NCBI RefSeq assembly: GCF_950295315.1
Contig: NC_080185.1
Span: 41,690,602 to 41,754,601 of the forward strand
Length of the DNA stretch: 64,000 bases
Direction: 5' to 3'
Origin: Erinaceus europaeus
Lineage: Eukaryota > Chordata > Mammalia > Eulipotyphla > Erinaceidae
In this document: in pieces, positions 45,119 through 56,400 of the stretch
How positions within the stretch are numbered: the first letter of the stretch is position 1
How the letters are laid out: every line of letters starts with the position of its first letter
Program-made: the position numbers and the translations under genes
Notes under the pieces: model-generated
What the model was told of the DNA's origin: nothing
Databases searched by the model: none
The model's input: the letters and a program-made list of their open reading frames with translations, nothing else

Positions 45119-45690
45119 TTGACAGGAAGTTCAGCAAGGCTGGACTCTCCGGGCCAAACTGAAACCATTTTGCCTTTTGCCATGTATAGGTTTGGGATTA
45201 AGCTCTGTGTGGTCTTAATAATCTTTATTTATGGCCAGGCTCAGAGCCTGACCAATAACAAAAGGAATGACGAAACCTGCACTGCACTCTGTAAGATCAA
45301 TCATAATGGAACAAGTAATATCAGTAATGCAGAATTTTTCAGGAGACTCCTAGAGGAAGAATATTTTCCCCCTTTGTCTACACCACCAAAGTGTCCTGGA
45401 GCTCTGCTTCCCCAGAGCCCTTTCCCCACTAGGAAAAGAGAGGGGCAGGCTGGGAGTAAGAATCTGTCAACGCCCATGTTCAGTGGGGAAGCAATTACAG
45501 GAGCCAGACCTTCCACCTTCTGCATCCCACAATGACCTTGGGTCCATAATCCCAGAGGGATAAAGGGTAGGAAAGCTTCCAGGGGAGAGGATGGGATACA
45601 GAGTACTGGTGGTGGGAATTGTGTGAAGTTGTACCCCTCTTATTTATTCTATGGTTTAGTCAATGTTTCCTTTTTATAAATAAAAAATTA
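45119..45690 (+). mobile_element. Older module X copy with a different 5' part
   Basis: From about 45380 ('accaccaaagtgtcctggag') to 'ttataaataaaaa' it matches module X. The 5' 260 bases differ from the L1-linked copies. Confidence 0.7.
45182..45535 (+). other. Open frame with signal-peptide-like start, in the module X copy
   Basis: 118 codons from the ATG at 45182. The first 21 residues (MYRFGIKLCVVLIIFIYGQAQ) look like a signal peptide. Two Cys (ETCTALC) and two N-glycosylation sequons (NGT, NIS) follow. From about residue 65 it enters conserved module X sequence. I do not recognise the protein; it may be a chance frame or a remnant of a captured transcript. Confidence 0.3.
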
Positions 45691-45869
45691 AATATATATA
45701 TATATTTTAATGAACACACTTGGGCCCCATGAGGCCACTCAGACACTGCTGTGCATGTGGAAGGTCCAGATTTATTTTATGAGAAAATTTGCATGCATTC
45801 TGGTTAATGTATTTTCACATCAGGGCAAATGGCTCATGGCTCTCTGATCTGTCTTGGGCTTCTTTTTGT

Positions 45870-46485
45870 CCTTTTTTTTTTCCTCCAGGGTTATCTCTGG
45901 GGCTCGGTGCCTGCACCATGAATCCACTGCTCCTGGAGGCTATTATTTCCCTTTTGCTGCTGCTGTTATTATTTTTATTGATGTTATTGCTGTTGTTGTT
46001 GGATAGGACAGAGAGAAATGGAGAGAGGAGAGGAAGACAAAGAGGGAGAGAGAAAGATAGACACCTGCAGACCTGTTTCACTGCTTACAAATAGACCCAC
46101 CTGCAGATGGGTAGCTGGGGGCTCGAACCAGGATCCATGCTCAGGTCCTTCATGCCATGTGCATTTAACCCACTGCGCTACTGTCGGGACCCCCTATTTT
46201 TTATATTTATTTATTTATTCTCTTTTTTTGCTCTTGTTTTATTGTTGTAGTAGTAGTTGTTGTTGTTGTTGATGATGTCATCATTGTTGGATAGGACAGA
46301 GAGAAATGGAGAGATAAGGGAAAGACAGAGAGGGGTAGAGAAAGACAGACACCTGTAGACCTGCTTCACTGCTTATGAAGCAACTCTGCTGCAGGTGGGG
46401 AGCCAGGGGCTCGAACCAGGATCCTTAAGCCGGTCCTTGTGCTTTGTGCCACCTGCGCTTATCCTGCTGCGCTACTGTCCAGCCC
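45870..46485 (-). repeat. Long SINE-A (-) then SINE-A (-)
   Basis: Long form minus 45878-46190; SINE-A minus 46198-46484. Confidence 0.85.
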
Positions 46486-46624
46486 TTGTGGGGGTATATT
46501 TTCACATCCACATGTTTGTGTGTAACTCACCCTGCCTGCCACCAAAGTTGTGTGGGTCCCTTCCTTCCCACAATCACTGTAACTTTCATCTGGACTAAAA
46601 GATAGTTTGTTTCCAAATCATTTT

Positions 46625-47205
46625 TTGCAAGCTCCTTTGGGATATATACTCCACAGAATACTATTCTACAATGTAAAAAGGATGAGATCACGTGTCCTTT
46701 GGGACAAAATGGATGGAACTGGAAATGATTATGCTAACTGAAATAGGTAAAAAGATAAATGAATAAATAATGATGAATGAATAAACAGGACAGACCCTGG
46801 CAAAAAAAAAAAAAAAAAGCTACTTGTCGGGTTGGGTTGCAGGGGAGAGAATTCGACAGGAGCCAACCTGGGCTGCTGCTTACTCAGTGACGTGGGAGAG
46901 GAACCAGGAACTTGTGGCTGAGCGGGAATGCATTGCAATCCTTTATTGATCAGAGAAAATGACTTTATATCTTCTGAGACGGAGGTGGCAGGTCGGAAAA
47001 GGAAATGGCTTAGGAGAGGGGGTGGAGAGAAAAAAAGAGCACGAAGGTAGTAAGTTTCCATCTAACCAGGGCGGGTCTCAGGCAAAACAATGATTATGTA
47101 AATAGACCACAGCATCAAGCAATGCAGCATGGAGCAGGGGGGAGCTGGCATAATGCCCAACAGCTACTGAAAGTTTTCACTCATATGTGGAATATAGACG
47201 ACTGG
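46625..47205 (+). mobile_element. Old L1 3' end split by LTR-B
   Basis: 'gaatactattctacaatgta' and 'gggacaaaatggatggaact' are L1 ORF2-end sequences. After the LTR it resumes with 'ttttcactcatatgtggaat'. Confidence 0.7.
46825..47162 (-). mobile_element. Solo LTR (LTR-B)
   Basis: Minus strand TGTTGGGCATTATGCCAGC ... CAACCCGACA, 338 bp, with target duplication gctact at 46819-46824 and 47163-47168. Same family as LTR-A and LTR-C. It has an AATAAA signal on the minus strand. Confidence 0.9.
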
Positions 47206-47400
47206 AGCAGACACTTGCCTTGGCTTTCTAACACATCTTAACTTGGTTCTGACTCACTGTGGCTGTCTGTATATCTCATTAGTTCATCATCTGCCTTGCT
47301 CTCCAAGTTTTCTTTCTCTTTCTTTTCCTCTTTCTTTATTTCTTGCTTTTTTATCACTGGGACTTCATCACTCCAGGCAGACTTTGTCATATAGGCAGAA
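47206..47400. other. Intergenic, pyrimidine-rich, unassigned
   Basis: Contains a 'ctttctctttcttttcctct' tract; no gene or clear family. Confidence 0.4.
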
Positions 47401-47404
47401 ATGC

Positions 47405-48115
47405 TTAAGGACTGAGTTCAGGTTCCTGGTCCCCACCTGCAGGGGGGAAGCTTCATGGGTGGTGGAGCAGTTCTGCAGGTGTCTCTCTTCCTCACTATCT
47501 CTCACTTCCCTCTTAATTTCTCTCTGTGGCTATCAAATAAATAAATATAAAAATGTTCCAGCCTGGAAGGTTGCATAGTGACTAGAGCATAGGACTTTAA
47601 TGCTCTTGGTTCTCAATTCAACCTTGGCCTATATATAAGTTACCTTTATTTGTTTCAGCCCCCTGTCCCCACCTGCAGAGGGAAAGCTTTTTAAAAAAAA
47701 AAATTATTTATTTATTTATTTCCTTTTGTTGCCCTGGTTGTTTTATTATTGTAATTATTATTATTGTTGTCGTCGTTGTTGGACAGGACAGAGAGAAATC
47801 GAGAGAGAAGCGGAAGACAGAGAGGGGGAGGGAAAGATAGACACCTGCAGACCTGCTTCATCGCCTGTGAAGCGACTCCCCTGCAGATGGGGAGCCGGAG
47901 GCTCTAACTGGGATTCTCACGCCCGTCCTTGCACTTTGCGCCATGTGCGCTTAACCCGCTGAGCTACCGCCCGACTCCCGTGAAAGCTTTTTGAGAGGTG
48001 AAGCAGTATTGCAGGTGAAACAGTGTTGCAGGAGTATCTCTGTCTCTCTACCTCTCTATCTCCCCCTTTCCTCTCAATTTCTGACTATCTCTACCCAATA
48101 AAGAAAGAAAGATAG
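47405..48115. repeat. SINE-B (+), then SINE-B (+) split by SINE-A (-)
   Basis: SINE-B 47405-47553. A second SINE-B, about 47655-48112, is split by SINE-A minus at 47693-47981 with gaaagcttttt at 47682-47692 and 47982-47992. Confidence 0.8.
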
Positions 48116-48117
48116 TG

Positions 48118-49285
48118 GGAGGTTGGGCGGCAGCTCAGGTTAATTGCGGGAGTTGGGTGGTAGCACAGCGGGTTAAGCACACGTTGCACAAAGCGCAAGG
48201 ACCAGTGTAAGGATCCCAGTTCAAGCCTTCGGCTCCCCACCTGCAGGAGAGTCGATTCACAAGCGATGAAGCAGGTCTGCAGGTGTCTCTCTTTCTCTCC
48301 CCCTCTTTGTCTTTCCCTCATCTCTCCATTTCTCTCTGTCCTATCCAACAACAAAGACAGACAAGAATAATAAATACAATAAAACAACAAGGGTAGCAAA
48401 AAGGGAATAAATAAATCATTTAAAAAAAAAAAAAGAAGGTTAAGTGCACATTGCACAAAACGCAAGGACCAGTGGAAGTATCCCAGTGCCAGCCCCGGCA
48501 CCCCACCTGCAGGAGGGTCGATTCACAGGTGCTGAAGCCAGTCTACAGGTGTCTATCTCTCTCTCCCCCTCTCTATTTTCTCCTCTTCTCTCGATTTCTC
48601 TCTGTCCTATCCAACAACAACAACTGCAATAACCACAATAACAACAACAATGATAAACAACAAGGGCAACAAAAGGGAAAAAAATGGCCTCCAGTAGCTG
48701 TGGATTCCTAGTGCAGGAACCAAGCCCCAGTGATAATCCTGGAGGCAAAAATAAATAAATAAATAAATAAACAAATAAATTTTTTATTTTTAATATTTAT
48801 TTATTCCCTTTTGTCACCCTTGTTGTTTTATTGTAGTTATTATTGTTGTTATTGATGTCATCGTTGCCGGATAGTATAGAGAGAAATGGAGATAGGAGGG
48901 GAAGACAGAGAGGGGGAGAGAAAGACAGACACCTGCAGACCTGCTTCACCACCTGTGAAGCGACTCCCCTGCAGGTGGGGAGCTGGGGGATCAAACTGGG
49001 ATCCTTATGCCAGTCCTTGTGCTTTGTGCCACGTGCGCTTAACCTGCTGTGCTACCACCCTACTCCCAAAAATAATTTTTTAATTACCTTTACTTCTTTA
49101 TTGGATAGAGACAGCCAGAAATCGAGAGGGAAGGAGGAGACAGGGAGAGAGACAGAATACCTGCAGAACTGGTTCACCACTTGCAAGGCTTTCCCCCTAG
49201 AGGTAGGGAACAGGGGCTCGAACCTGGGTCCTTGTACATTGTAACATGTGTGCTCAACCAGGTGCTTCACCACCCAGCCCATCGA
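48118..49285. repeat. SINE-A (+), long SINE-A (+), SINE-A (-), SINE-B (-)
   Basis: SINE-A plus 48145-48430; long SINE-A plus 48437-48752; SINE-A minus 48787-49067; SINE-B minus 49080-49283. The middle two form an inverted pair. Confidence 0.85.
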
Positions 49286-49364
49286 TCCTGGATTTACCTG
49301 TGCCAGAACTATGCTCTGGGTCCCTGCTCCACTCTCATTAATAAATTGAAAATGTTCCTGGAGT

Positions 49365-50325
49365 GACCTTGGAGGTGATTCAGTGGATAAAGCATTGGAC
49401 TCTCAATCATGAGGTCCCAAGTTTAATGCCTGGCATCACATCTGCCAGAGTGATACTCTGGTGTTCTTTCTCTCTCTCAATAAATAAACAAATCAACCTT
49501 TAAAAAATAAAGAAAGGTGGTCCGGGAGGTGGCGCAGTGGATAAAGCGTCGGACTCTCAAGCGTGAGATCCTGAGTTCAATCCCTGGCAGCACATGTGCC
49601 AGAGTGACGTCTGGTTCTTTCTCTCTCTCCTCCTATCTTTCTCATGAATAAATTTTTAAAAATCTTAAAAAAAAAAAGAAAGAAAGAAAGAAAGGGGAGT
49701 CAGGTGGTGGCACAGTGGGATAGGCACACATGGCCCAAAGCACAAGGACCGGTGTAAGAATCGCGGTTCGAGCCCCCGGCTCTGCACCTGCAGGGGTGTC
49801 GCTTCACAGGCGGTGAAGCAGGTCTGCAGGTGTCTATCTTTCTCTCCCCCTCTCTATCTTACCCTCCTCTCTCTATTTCTCTCTGTTCTATCTAACAACG
49901 AATACATCAATAACAACAATAATAACTACAACAACAAAAAACAAGGGCAACAAAAGGAAAATAAATAAATAAGCATAAAAATAAAGAAAGAGGGTATTGG
50001 GCGGTAGTGCAATGGGTTAGGTGCACGTGGCACAAAGCAGGATCTTGGTTTGAGCCCCTGGCTCTCCATCTGCAGGGGAGTTGCTTCACAGGCGGTGAAG
50101 CAGGTCTGCAGGTGTCTCTCTCTCTCTCTCTCTCTCTCTCGCCCCTCTGTCTTCTCCTACTCTCTCCATTTCTCTCTGTCCTATCCAACAACAATGGCAT
50201 CAATAAAAACAATAATAACCACAACAACTATAAAACAACCAGGGCAACAAAGGGGAAAAATGGCCTCCAGGAGCAGTGGATTCGTGGTACAGGCACCGAG
50301 CCCCAGCAATAACCCTGGAAGCAAA
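49365..50325 (+). repeat. SINE-C x2, SINE-A, long SINE-A
   Basis: SINE-C 49368-49510 and 49520-49668; SINE-A 49694-49972; long SINE-A 49993-50323. Confidence 0.85.
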
Positions 50326-50388
50326 GGAAGGAAGGAAGGAAGGAAGGAAGGAAGGAAGGAAGGAAGGAAGGAAGGAAGGAAGGAAGAA
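50325..50388. repeat. (GGAA)n microsatellite
   Basis: About 15 uninterrupted GGAA units directly after a SINE-A tail, so probably expanded from that tail. Confidence 0.95.
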
Positions 50389-50394
50389 AATGTT

Positions 50395-50705
50395 CCCAGG
50401 GTTGGGGGTACCCCTTGGTGCCTCTTGGCAGTCAATCCCTTGCCCTCCCCCTTCCTGCACCCTAGCAATCATTGGCCTACTATGTATCACTACACTTTTT
50501 CTTTTTTCTTGAATTTCATGTAGATGATGTCTAACAGCTTTGTGTGTGTCTGGATTCTGTCACTCAGCATAACCACTGTGAAATTCATTTTTGTGAATGT
50601 ACTCAGCAATTCATTCTTATTGCTGAATTGTATTTTATGCCAAGGATGTATCACACCATTTGCCAGTTGACACACATTTGGATCATTTTCAGTTTGGATT
50701 ATAGA
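50395..50705 (-). mobile_element. Old L1 fragment (-)
   Basis: The reverse complement resembles the 3' part of L1 ORF2 ('ctcagcataaccactgtgaa', 'gctgaattgtattttatgcc'), strongly decayed. Confidence 0.55.
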
Positions 50706-50729
50706 AAATGTATAATTGAGGAGTTTTGT

Positions 50730-51720
50730 TTTGTTTTGTTTTTTTTAACCACAGTCCTGCTCAGCTCTGGCTGCTAGTAGTACCAAGGATTGAAAGTCTT
50801 TTGCATAAACCTCTGTGATATTCCTCCTGGTCACTAATAGGCCTTAAAAGATTTATTTATTTATTTATTCATTCATTCATTCATTTGTTTATGAGAGAGA
50901 GACCTCACACACCAGAGCATCACTCTGGCTACATGCATTGGCAGGGATCAAACTTGGTACCTCACGCTTTTAAACCACTGAACTAGGGCCACTAACTGAG
51001 ATTTAAATTTTTTTTATATTTATTTATTCCATTTTGTTGCCCTTGTTGTTTTATTGTTGTAGTTATTATTGTTCTTGTTATTGATGTTGTTGTAGGATAG
51101 GACAGAGAGAAATGGAGAGAGGAGGGGAAGACAGAGAAGGGGAGAGAAAGATAGACACCTGCAGACCTGCTTCACCACCTGTAAAGGGACTCCCCTGCAG
51201 GTGGGAAGCCGGGGGCTCGAACTGGGATCCTTATGCCCATCCTTGCCTTTACGCCACGTGCGCTTGACCCGCTGCGCTACAGCCTGACTCCCCTGAGATT
51301 TTTTTTTTAATATTTTTTATTTTATTTATTTATTCCCTTTTGTTGCCCTTTTTTATTGTTGTAGTTATTATTGTTGTTGTCGTCGCTGTTGGATAGGACA
51401 GAGAGAAATGGAGAGAGGAGGGGAAGACAGAGAGGAGGAGAGAAAGATAGACACCTGCAGACCTGCTTCACCGCCTGTGAAGCGACTCCCCTGCAGGTGG
51501 TTCGAACCGGAATCCTTATGCCGGTCCTTGTGCTTTGCGTCACCTGCGCTTAACCCGCTGCACTACAGCCCGACTCCCCTAACTGAGATTTTTATGAGAG
51601 CAACCAGAGTTAATGCTCAGCTCTGGCACAGGGCAATGCTGAGGATGAAACCCGGGGACTCAGGCAAATGAATCCTGTGCTTTATCGTTGAGCTATCTAC
51701 TGGGCAGGCAGTATATTTTT
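50730..51720 (-). repeat. SINE-D, SINE-C, SINE-A, SINE-A, SINE-D (all -)
   Basis: SINE-D 50738-50825; SINE-C 50850-50990; SINE-A 51012-51293; SINE-A 51308-51580; SINE-D-like 51588-51705. Confidence 0.75.
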
Positions 51721-51879
51721 AATTGGGGGTGGGGGGGTGGGGAATGATCCTAAATAAAACAAGTCAAATTTCATTTCATTTTATCCCCATCTATGACTCA
51801 TCAATACTCTCATAGAAGCTTTGTAAATAAAAAGGTGTGATGAAAATGAATCTCACATATCGTGGTCATACAATCTTTT

Positions 51880-52395
51880 TTTTTTTTTTTTTTTTGTCTC
51901 CAGGCTTATTGCTGGGGCTCCGTAGCTGTACTAGGAATCCACTGCTCCTTGAGGCCATTCCCACCCCCCATTTTGTTGCCCTTGTTGTCGTTACGTTATT
52001 GTTGCTATTGCTATCGTTGTTGTTGGATGAGACAGAAAGAAATGGAGAGAGGAGGGGAAGACAGAGGGGGAGAGAAAGACAGACACCTGCAGACCTGCTT
52101 CACCACTTGCGAAGCAGCCCGCCTGCAGGTAGGGAGCCAGGGACTCGAACTGGGATTCTAATCCCGTCCTTGGGCTTCGCGCCATGTGCGTTTAACTCTC
52201 TGTGCTACCGCCCGGCCCCCTATTTTTTTTTTAATTTTAAGGAGAGAGATTCAGAGAGGAAGATACAGAGAGAAAACCAGAGTACTACTCAGATCTGATT
52301 TATGGTGGCAGTGGGAATTGAACCAGGGACCTCAGAGCCTCAGGCATAAAAGTCTTTTGCAGAACCATTATGCTGTCTCCCCCAACCCATCATCT
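51880..52395 (-). repeat. Long SINE-A (-) then SINE-D (-)
   Basis: Long form 51882-52220; SINE-D 52228-52388. Confidence 0.8.
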
Positions 52396-52859
52396 AATGT
52401 CTTTAAATATGAATTTCTTGGACCAGGAAAGATAGTTCATTGGCAGAAGACAGAACTTGAATGTGAGAGGTCCGGGATTCTAGCCCCAGCATTACCAAGA
52501 AACAGAGCTAAGCGGTGCTCTGGAATGAATGGACAGATGGATGAATGAATTAATAAAATAAATCAGTAACGTGTGAGTGACATGTGTGTTACCAAAACAA
52601 GGACAAGAAGTCCTCAAGGCTCGGAAAGTATATTTTAGAATCAGTGGCAGAAAGTGCTTGTTGTCCCCAGAATCAGGTGATCCTCGGATAGCACTGGGTT
52701 TATTTGAGGAAAGTGAAGAGTTACTCCTCTTCCGCTCTCTTCCCCCAGAGAACTGATCTTTCTCGAAACACAGGAGACTTTGATGAAGAAAGAACTCCAT
52801 TTATTCATCAATGGAGGCCCCTGATTCTGAGCTCCCGAAGTCCGGGTTAGAAAGGGCGG
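52396..52859. other. UPF3B upstream sequence, mostly unique
   Basis: A diverged SINE-D-like piece may occupy 52420-52525. The remainder is unique, with CpG content rising toward 52860. Confidence 0.45.
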
Positions 52860-53275
52860 ACAGCTTTGAATGCCGGGACTTGTAGTCCCAGCGAGAGCGT
52901 AGTGGTTATAGTCAAGATGGCGGAGTCACAATTGCCAGGGCGGGGGATGAAGTGGCCCTGCCGGAGTCTGGACCGCTAGGGGATTGGGCGCGACGGGGTG
53001 TGGGCTGGAAGGAAGCCAGGACGAGGTGTTAAAAAACAAACAAACAAACAAACAAAAACCCCTTTCCACCGAGGGGGGAGGCGCCGGACGTGCCCTGAAG
53101 TCTCGCGAGAATCTCGCAGGGGCCAATGGAACGCGGAGTCAGGTTTATCTTTGGGGCCCTATAGGGGCGGGGGGGACAGTGTCCTGCCGCGAGCTAGCCG
53201 AAAGCCGGAGCTACTCGGAGGCGGCAGTGGCTGTGTTGGCAGCGGCATCGAGGCCGAGTGGCCTCGATGAGCGCC
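52860..53275 (+). promoter_or_regulatory. UPF3B: UPF3B CpG-island promoter and 5' UTR
   Basis: CpG-rich, TATA-less region directly upstream of UPF3B. Visible sites: a ZNF143/SBS-like element on the minus strand at 52868-52890 (contains ACTACAAGTCCCGGCATTC), a YY1-like AAGATGGCGG at 52914-52923, the palindrome TCTCGCGAGA at 53101-53110 (recognised by BANP), and a CCAAT box at 53123-53127. This set is typical of housekeeping promoters. Transcription probably starts between about 53100 and 53250. Confidence 0.75.
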
Positions 53276-53431
53276 ATGAAGGATGAGAAGGACCACAGGC
53301 CTAAGGAGAAGCGAGTCACCCTCGTGGCTCCCTTGGGGGCTACAGGTAGCGGCGCTACGGCTTCGGGGGACAGCGGGAAGGGGGACGACAAACAGGATCG
53401 GAACAAGGAGAAGAAAGAGGCGCTGAGCAAG
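53276..53431 (+). CDS. UPF3B: UPF3B coding exon 1
   Basis: It encodes residues 1-52, from MKDEKDHRPKEK to KKEALSK, ending phase 0. The donor is AAG|GTGCCT, weaker than consensus. The open frame continues beyond it but loses similarity at once. An alternative in-frame ATG at 53267 would add three residues. Confidence 0.92.
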
Positions 53432-56400
53432 GTGCCTGACCCGGGAGAGGGTGGGACGGGTCCCGGGTACCCCAACCGGGGAGAGCGATTGGGAGCTGGG
53501 TTGCCCTCTTCCTCTCTCCTTTTCTGGCCGCATTTCTTCATCTGAACGCAGTCGCGGTACCCCGTTTCTTCGCCGTGCCCGAAACTAGGGGTGAATCCTT
53601 CTCCTGGCCGAGCCCCGGGCCTCGGGTGGCAGTGAGGGAAGGGGGGTGATTCCGGATGGGTAGGTTTTCGTTTGGGGCTGTGAGATGGGGCTGGTGGCGG
53701 CGGCGGGGCTGGAGGTGCGGGCGCGGGTCGGAGTGAAGTGAGACTTTTAGCGGTTAATTGGGGGGCAGTTATGAAAGAGCGAAGGGACCTGTCAAGGAAG
53801 TAATCAATGACAGGAGTATTCATGGGGACGGATTGAGAGAAAGGGGGGAGATGAATGATCTTCCCAGGCTGGGGGTAGAAGTGAACGGCGAAAAGATTGA
53901 CGGGATCTTTTTCTTTTTTTGGGGGGGGGGCTGGCAATGATTGAATTGGGAGTATTCCTTTCGAGGAATTCCGTTTTGAATTGTTAGTAGTGAATGAGCC
54001 AGGATTTGGTTTTAGGATGTGTCCGCTGTGGTAGAGAGTAAGTTTGTAACAACACAACAAAACCAAACCTGGTCTGTGAATTTCTGCCACGCATCTTTTT
54101 TTTTTGAAATGTTTTTTTTATCTTTATTTATTTATAGGATAGAGACCGTCAGAAATCCAGAAGGAAGGGAGGGATAGAAAGGGTGAGAGACACCTGCAGC
54201 ACTGCTTCACCATTTGTGAAGCTTTCCCCCTGCAGGTGGGGACTGGGGGATCTGGGTCCTTGCACATTGTAATATGTGCGCTCAACCAGGTGCGCCACCA
54301 CCCAGTCCCTCTGCCACGCATCTTTTAAAAAAAAAATGGGTGGTAGAAAATGTTATTCACACAGTGCTCAGGTTTTTAAAAGAAATGGAAGAGGGAATCG
54401 GGTGGTAGTGCAGCAGGTGAAGTGCACTTGCTGTGAAGCCCAAGGACCGGCATAAGAATCGAGGTTGGAGCCCCCTGCTCCCCACCTGCAGGGGAGTCGC
54501 TTCACAGGCAGTGAAGCAGGTCTGCAGGTGTGTATCTTTCTCTCCCCCTCTCTGTCTTCCCCTCCTCTCTCCATTTGTCTCTGTCCTATCCAACAACGAA
54601 GACATCAATTACTACATCAATAAAAACAAGAGCAGCAAAAGGGAATAAATAAATAAATAATAATAATAATAAAGAAACTGAGTTAAAAAAAAAGACTTGA
54701 AAAAAATGGAAGAAATAACAGAGAGGGACTGACTCAAACCCAGTGAACTGTATCTTGGGATTCATAGAACCTGAGGTTTTCTTTGATCTAACCAGTTATT
54801 CATTCCTGTGAGTTTGTAAAAATCTTCACAACTCTTGGGGGGTCGGGCAGTGGCTCAGTGGGTTAAGCCCATGTGGCAAGTATCTTGGTTCGAGCCCCCA
54901 GCTCCCCACCTGCAGGGGAGTCGCTTCACAGGCAGTGAAGCAGGTCTGCAGGTGTCTATCTTTCTCTTCCTCTCTGTCTTCCCCTCCTCTCTCCATTTCT
55001 CTCTGTCTTATCCAACAACGAATGACATCAACAATGGCAATAATAATAACCACAACGAGGCTACAACAAGGGTAGCAAAAGGGGGAAAAAATGGCCTCCA
55101 GGAGCGGTGGATTCATGGTGCAGGCACTGAGCCCAGCAGTAACCCTGGAGGAAAAAAAAAATCTTCAAAACTCTTACCGTTTGACCAGTACATTTGAAGC
55201 AGAAAGTAGAGTACAGAGAGAGACCAGAGCACTGTTCAGCTCTGACTTATAGTGGTGCTGAGGGATTGAACCTAGGCCCTCAGAGCTTTAGCCATGAAAA
55301 TCTTTTGCATAACCATTATACTATCTCCCCGCTCCTCTTCCTCCTTCTTCTGCTCCTCCTCCTTCTTCTGCTTCTCCTCCTTCTTCTCTTCCTCCTCCTT
55401 CTATTCTCCCTCCTCTTCCTCCTCCTTCTTAATCTTTTTTCATTTTTAGATCACTTTATTGGGGGAAAATGTTGATTTCCAAAACTGTTGTTATCACGGG
55501 TATACAGGTCCCTTCTGGGTGCTTATAAGTGACCTCATCATTTAGAGCCCACCTTTCTTCAGGGATGGTAAATCATGTATGCCAGGACATAAATCTGTAC
55601 TAATTTCCTTTTTTTTTTTTTCTTCCCTCAAGGTGGTCATTCGGAGATTACCTCCCACTTTGACCAAGGAGCAGCTTCTGGAACATCTTCAACCCTTGCC
55701 AGACCATGATTATTTTGAATTTTTTTCTAATGATACTAGGTAAGACAAATACATGGAAGATGGAAGAGGAGAGGAGGGGGACTAGGCAGGGGTCAGCAGA
55801 CAGAATGTTTCTTTCCATTTGTTGTGATCCAGTTAATGTTTCCCACTGGTTTAGAGCCCGTCTCTTTAATATCTATGCAAATTCACATTGAAGCCATTGC
55901 TTTCCTCCCTGCAGTCTGTATCCTCATATGTACTCCAGAGCGTACATCAACTTGAGAAACCAAGAGGACATCCTTTTATTCAGGGATCGCTTTGATGGTT
56001 ATGTATTCCTTGACAATAAAGGTGAGTCCTTGTTACTGAAGGTCTTTTGTCATTTGTGTGTTTAAGACAGTGTGTATATAGCACAGCTTTTGCTTAGTGC
56101 CTTTTTTTTGTAATTTTTATTATCTTTATTTATTGGACAGAGACAGCCAGAAGTGGAGAGGGAAGGGGGAGATAGAGAGAAACCTGCAACACTGCTTTAC
56201 TGTTTGCAAAGTTTTCCCCCTTTGGGTGGAAGTGGGGGGACAGCAATAACAACAACAACAATAAACAACAAGGGCAACAAAAGGGAATAAATAAATAAAT
56301 AAATAAATAAAATAAATATTTAAAAAAATTTAAAGGGTTTTTATTATTATTATTATTGTCCCTTTTGTTGCCCTTGTTGTTTATTGTCGTTGTTGTTATT

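Noticed and set aside
55194..55475. Leu-rich frame upstream of UPF3B exon 2
   Set aside because: It is a translation of the CTT/CTC simple repeat and a SINE-D, not a protein.
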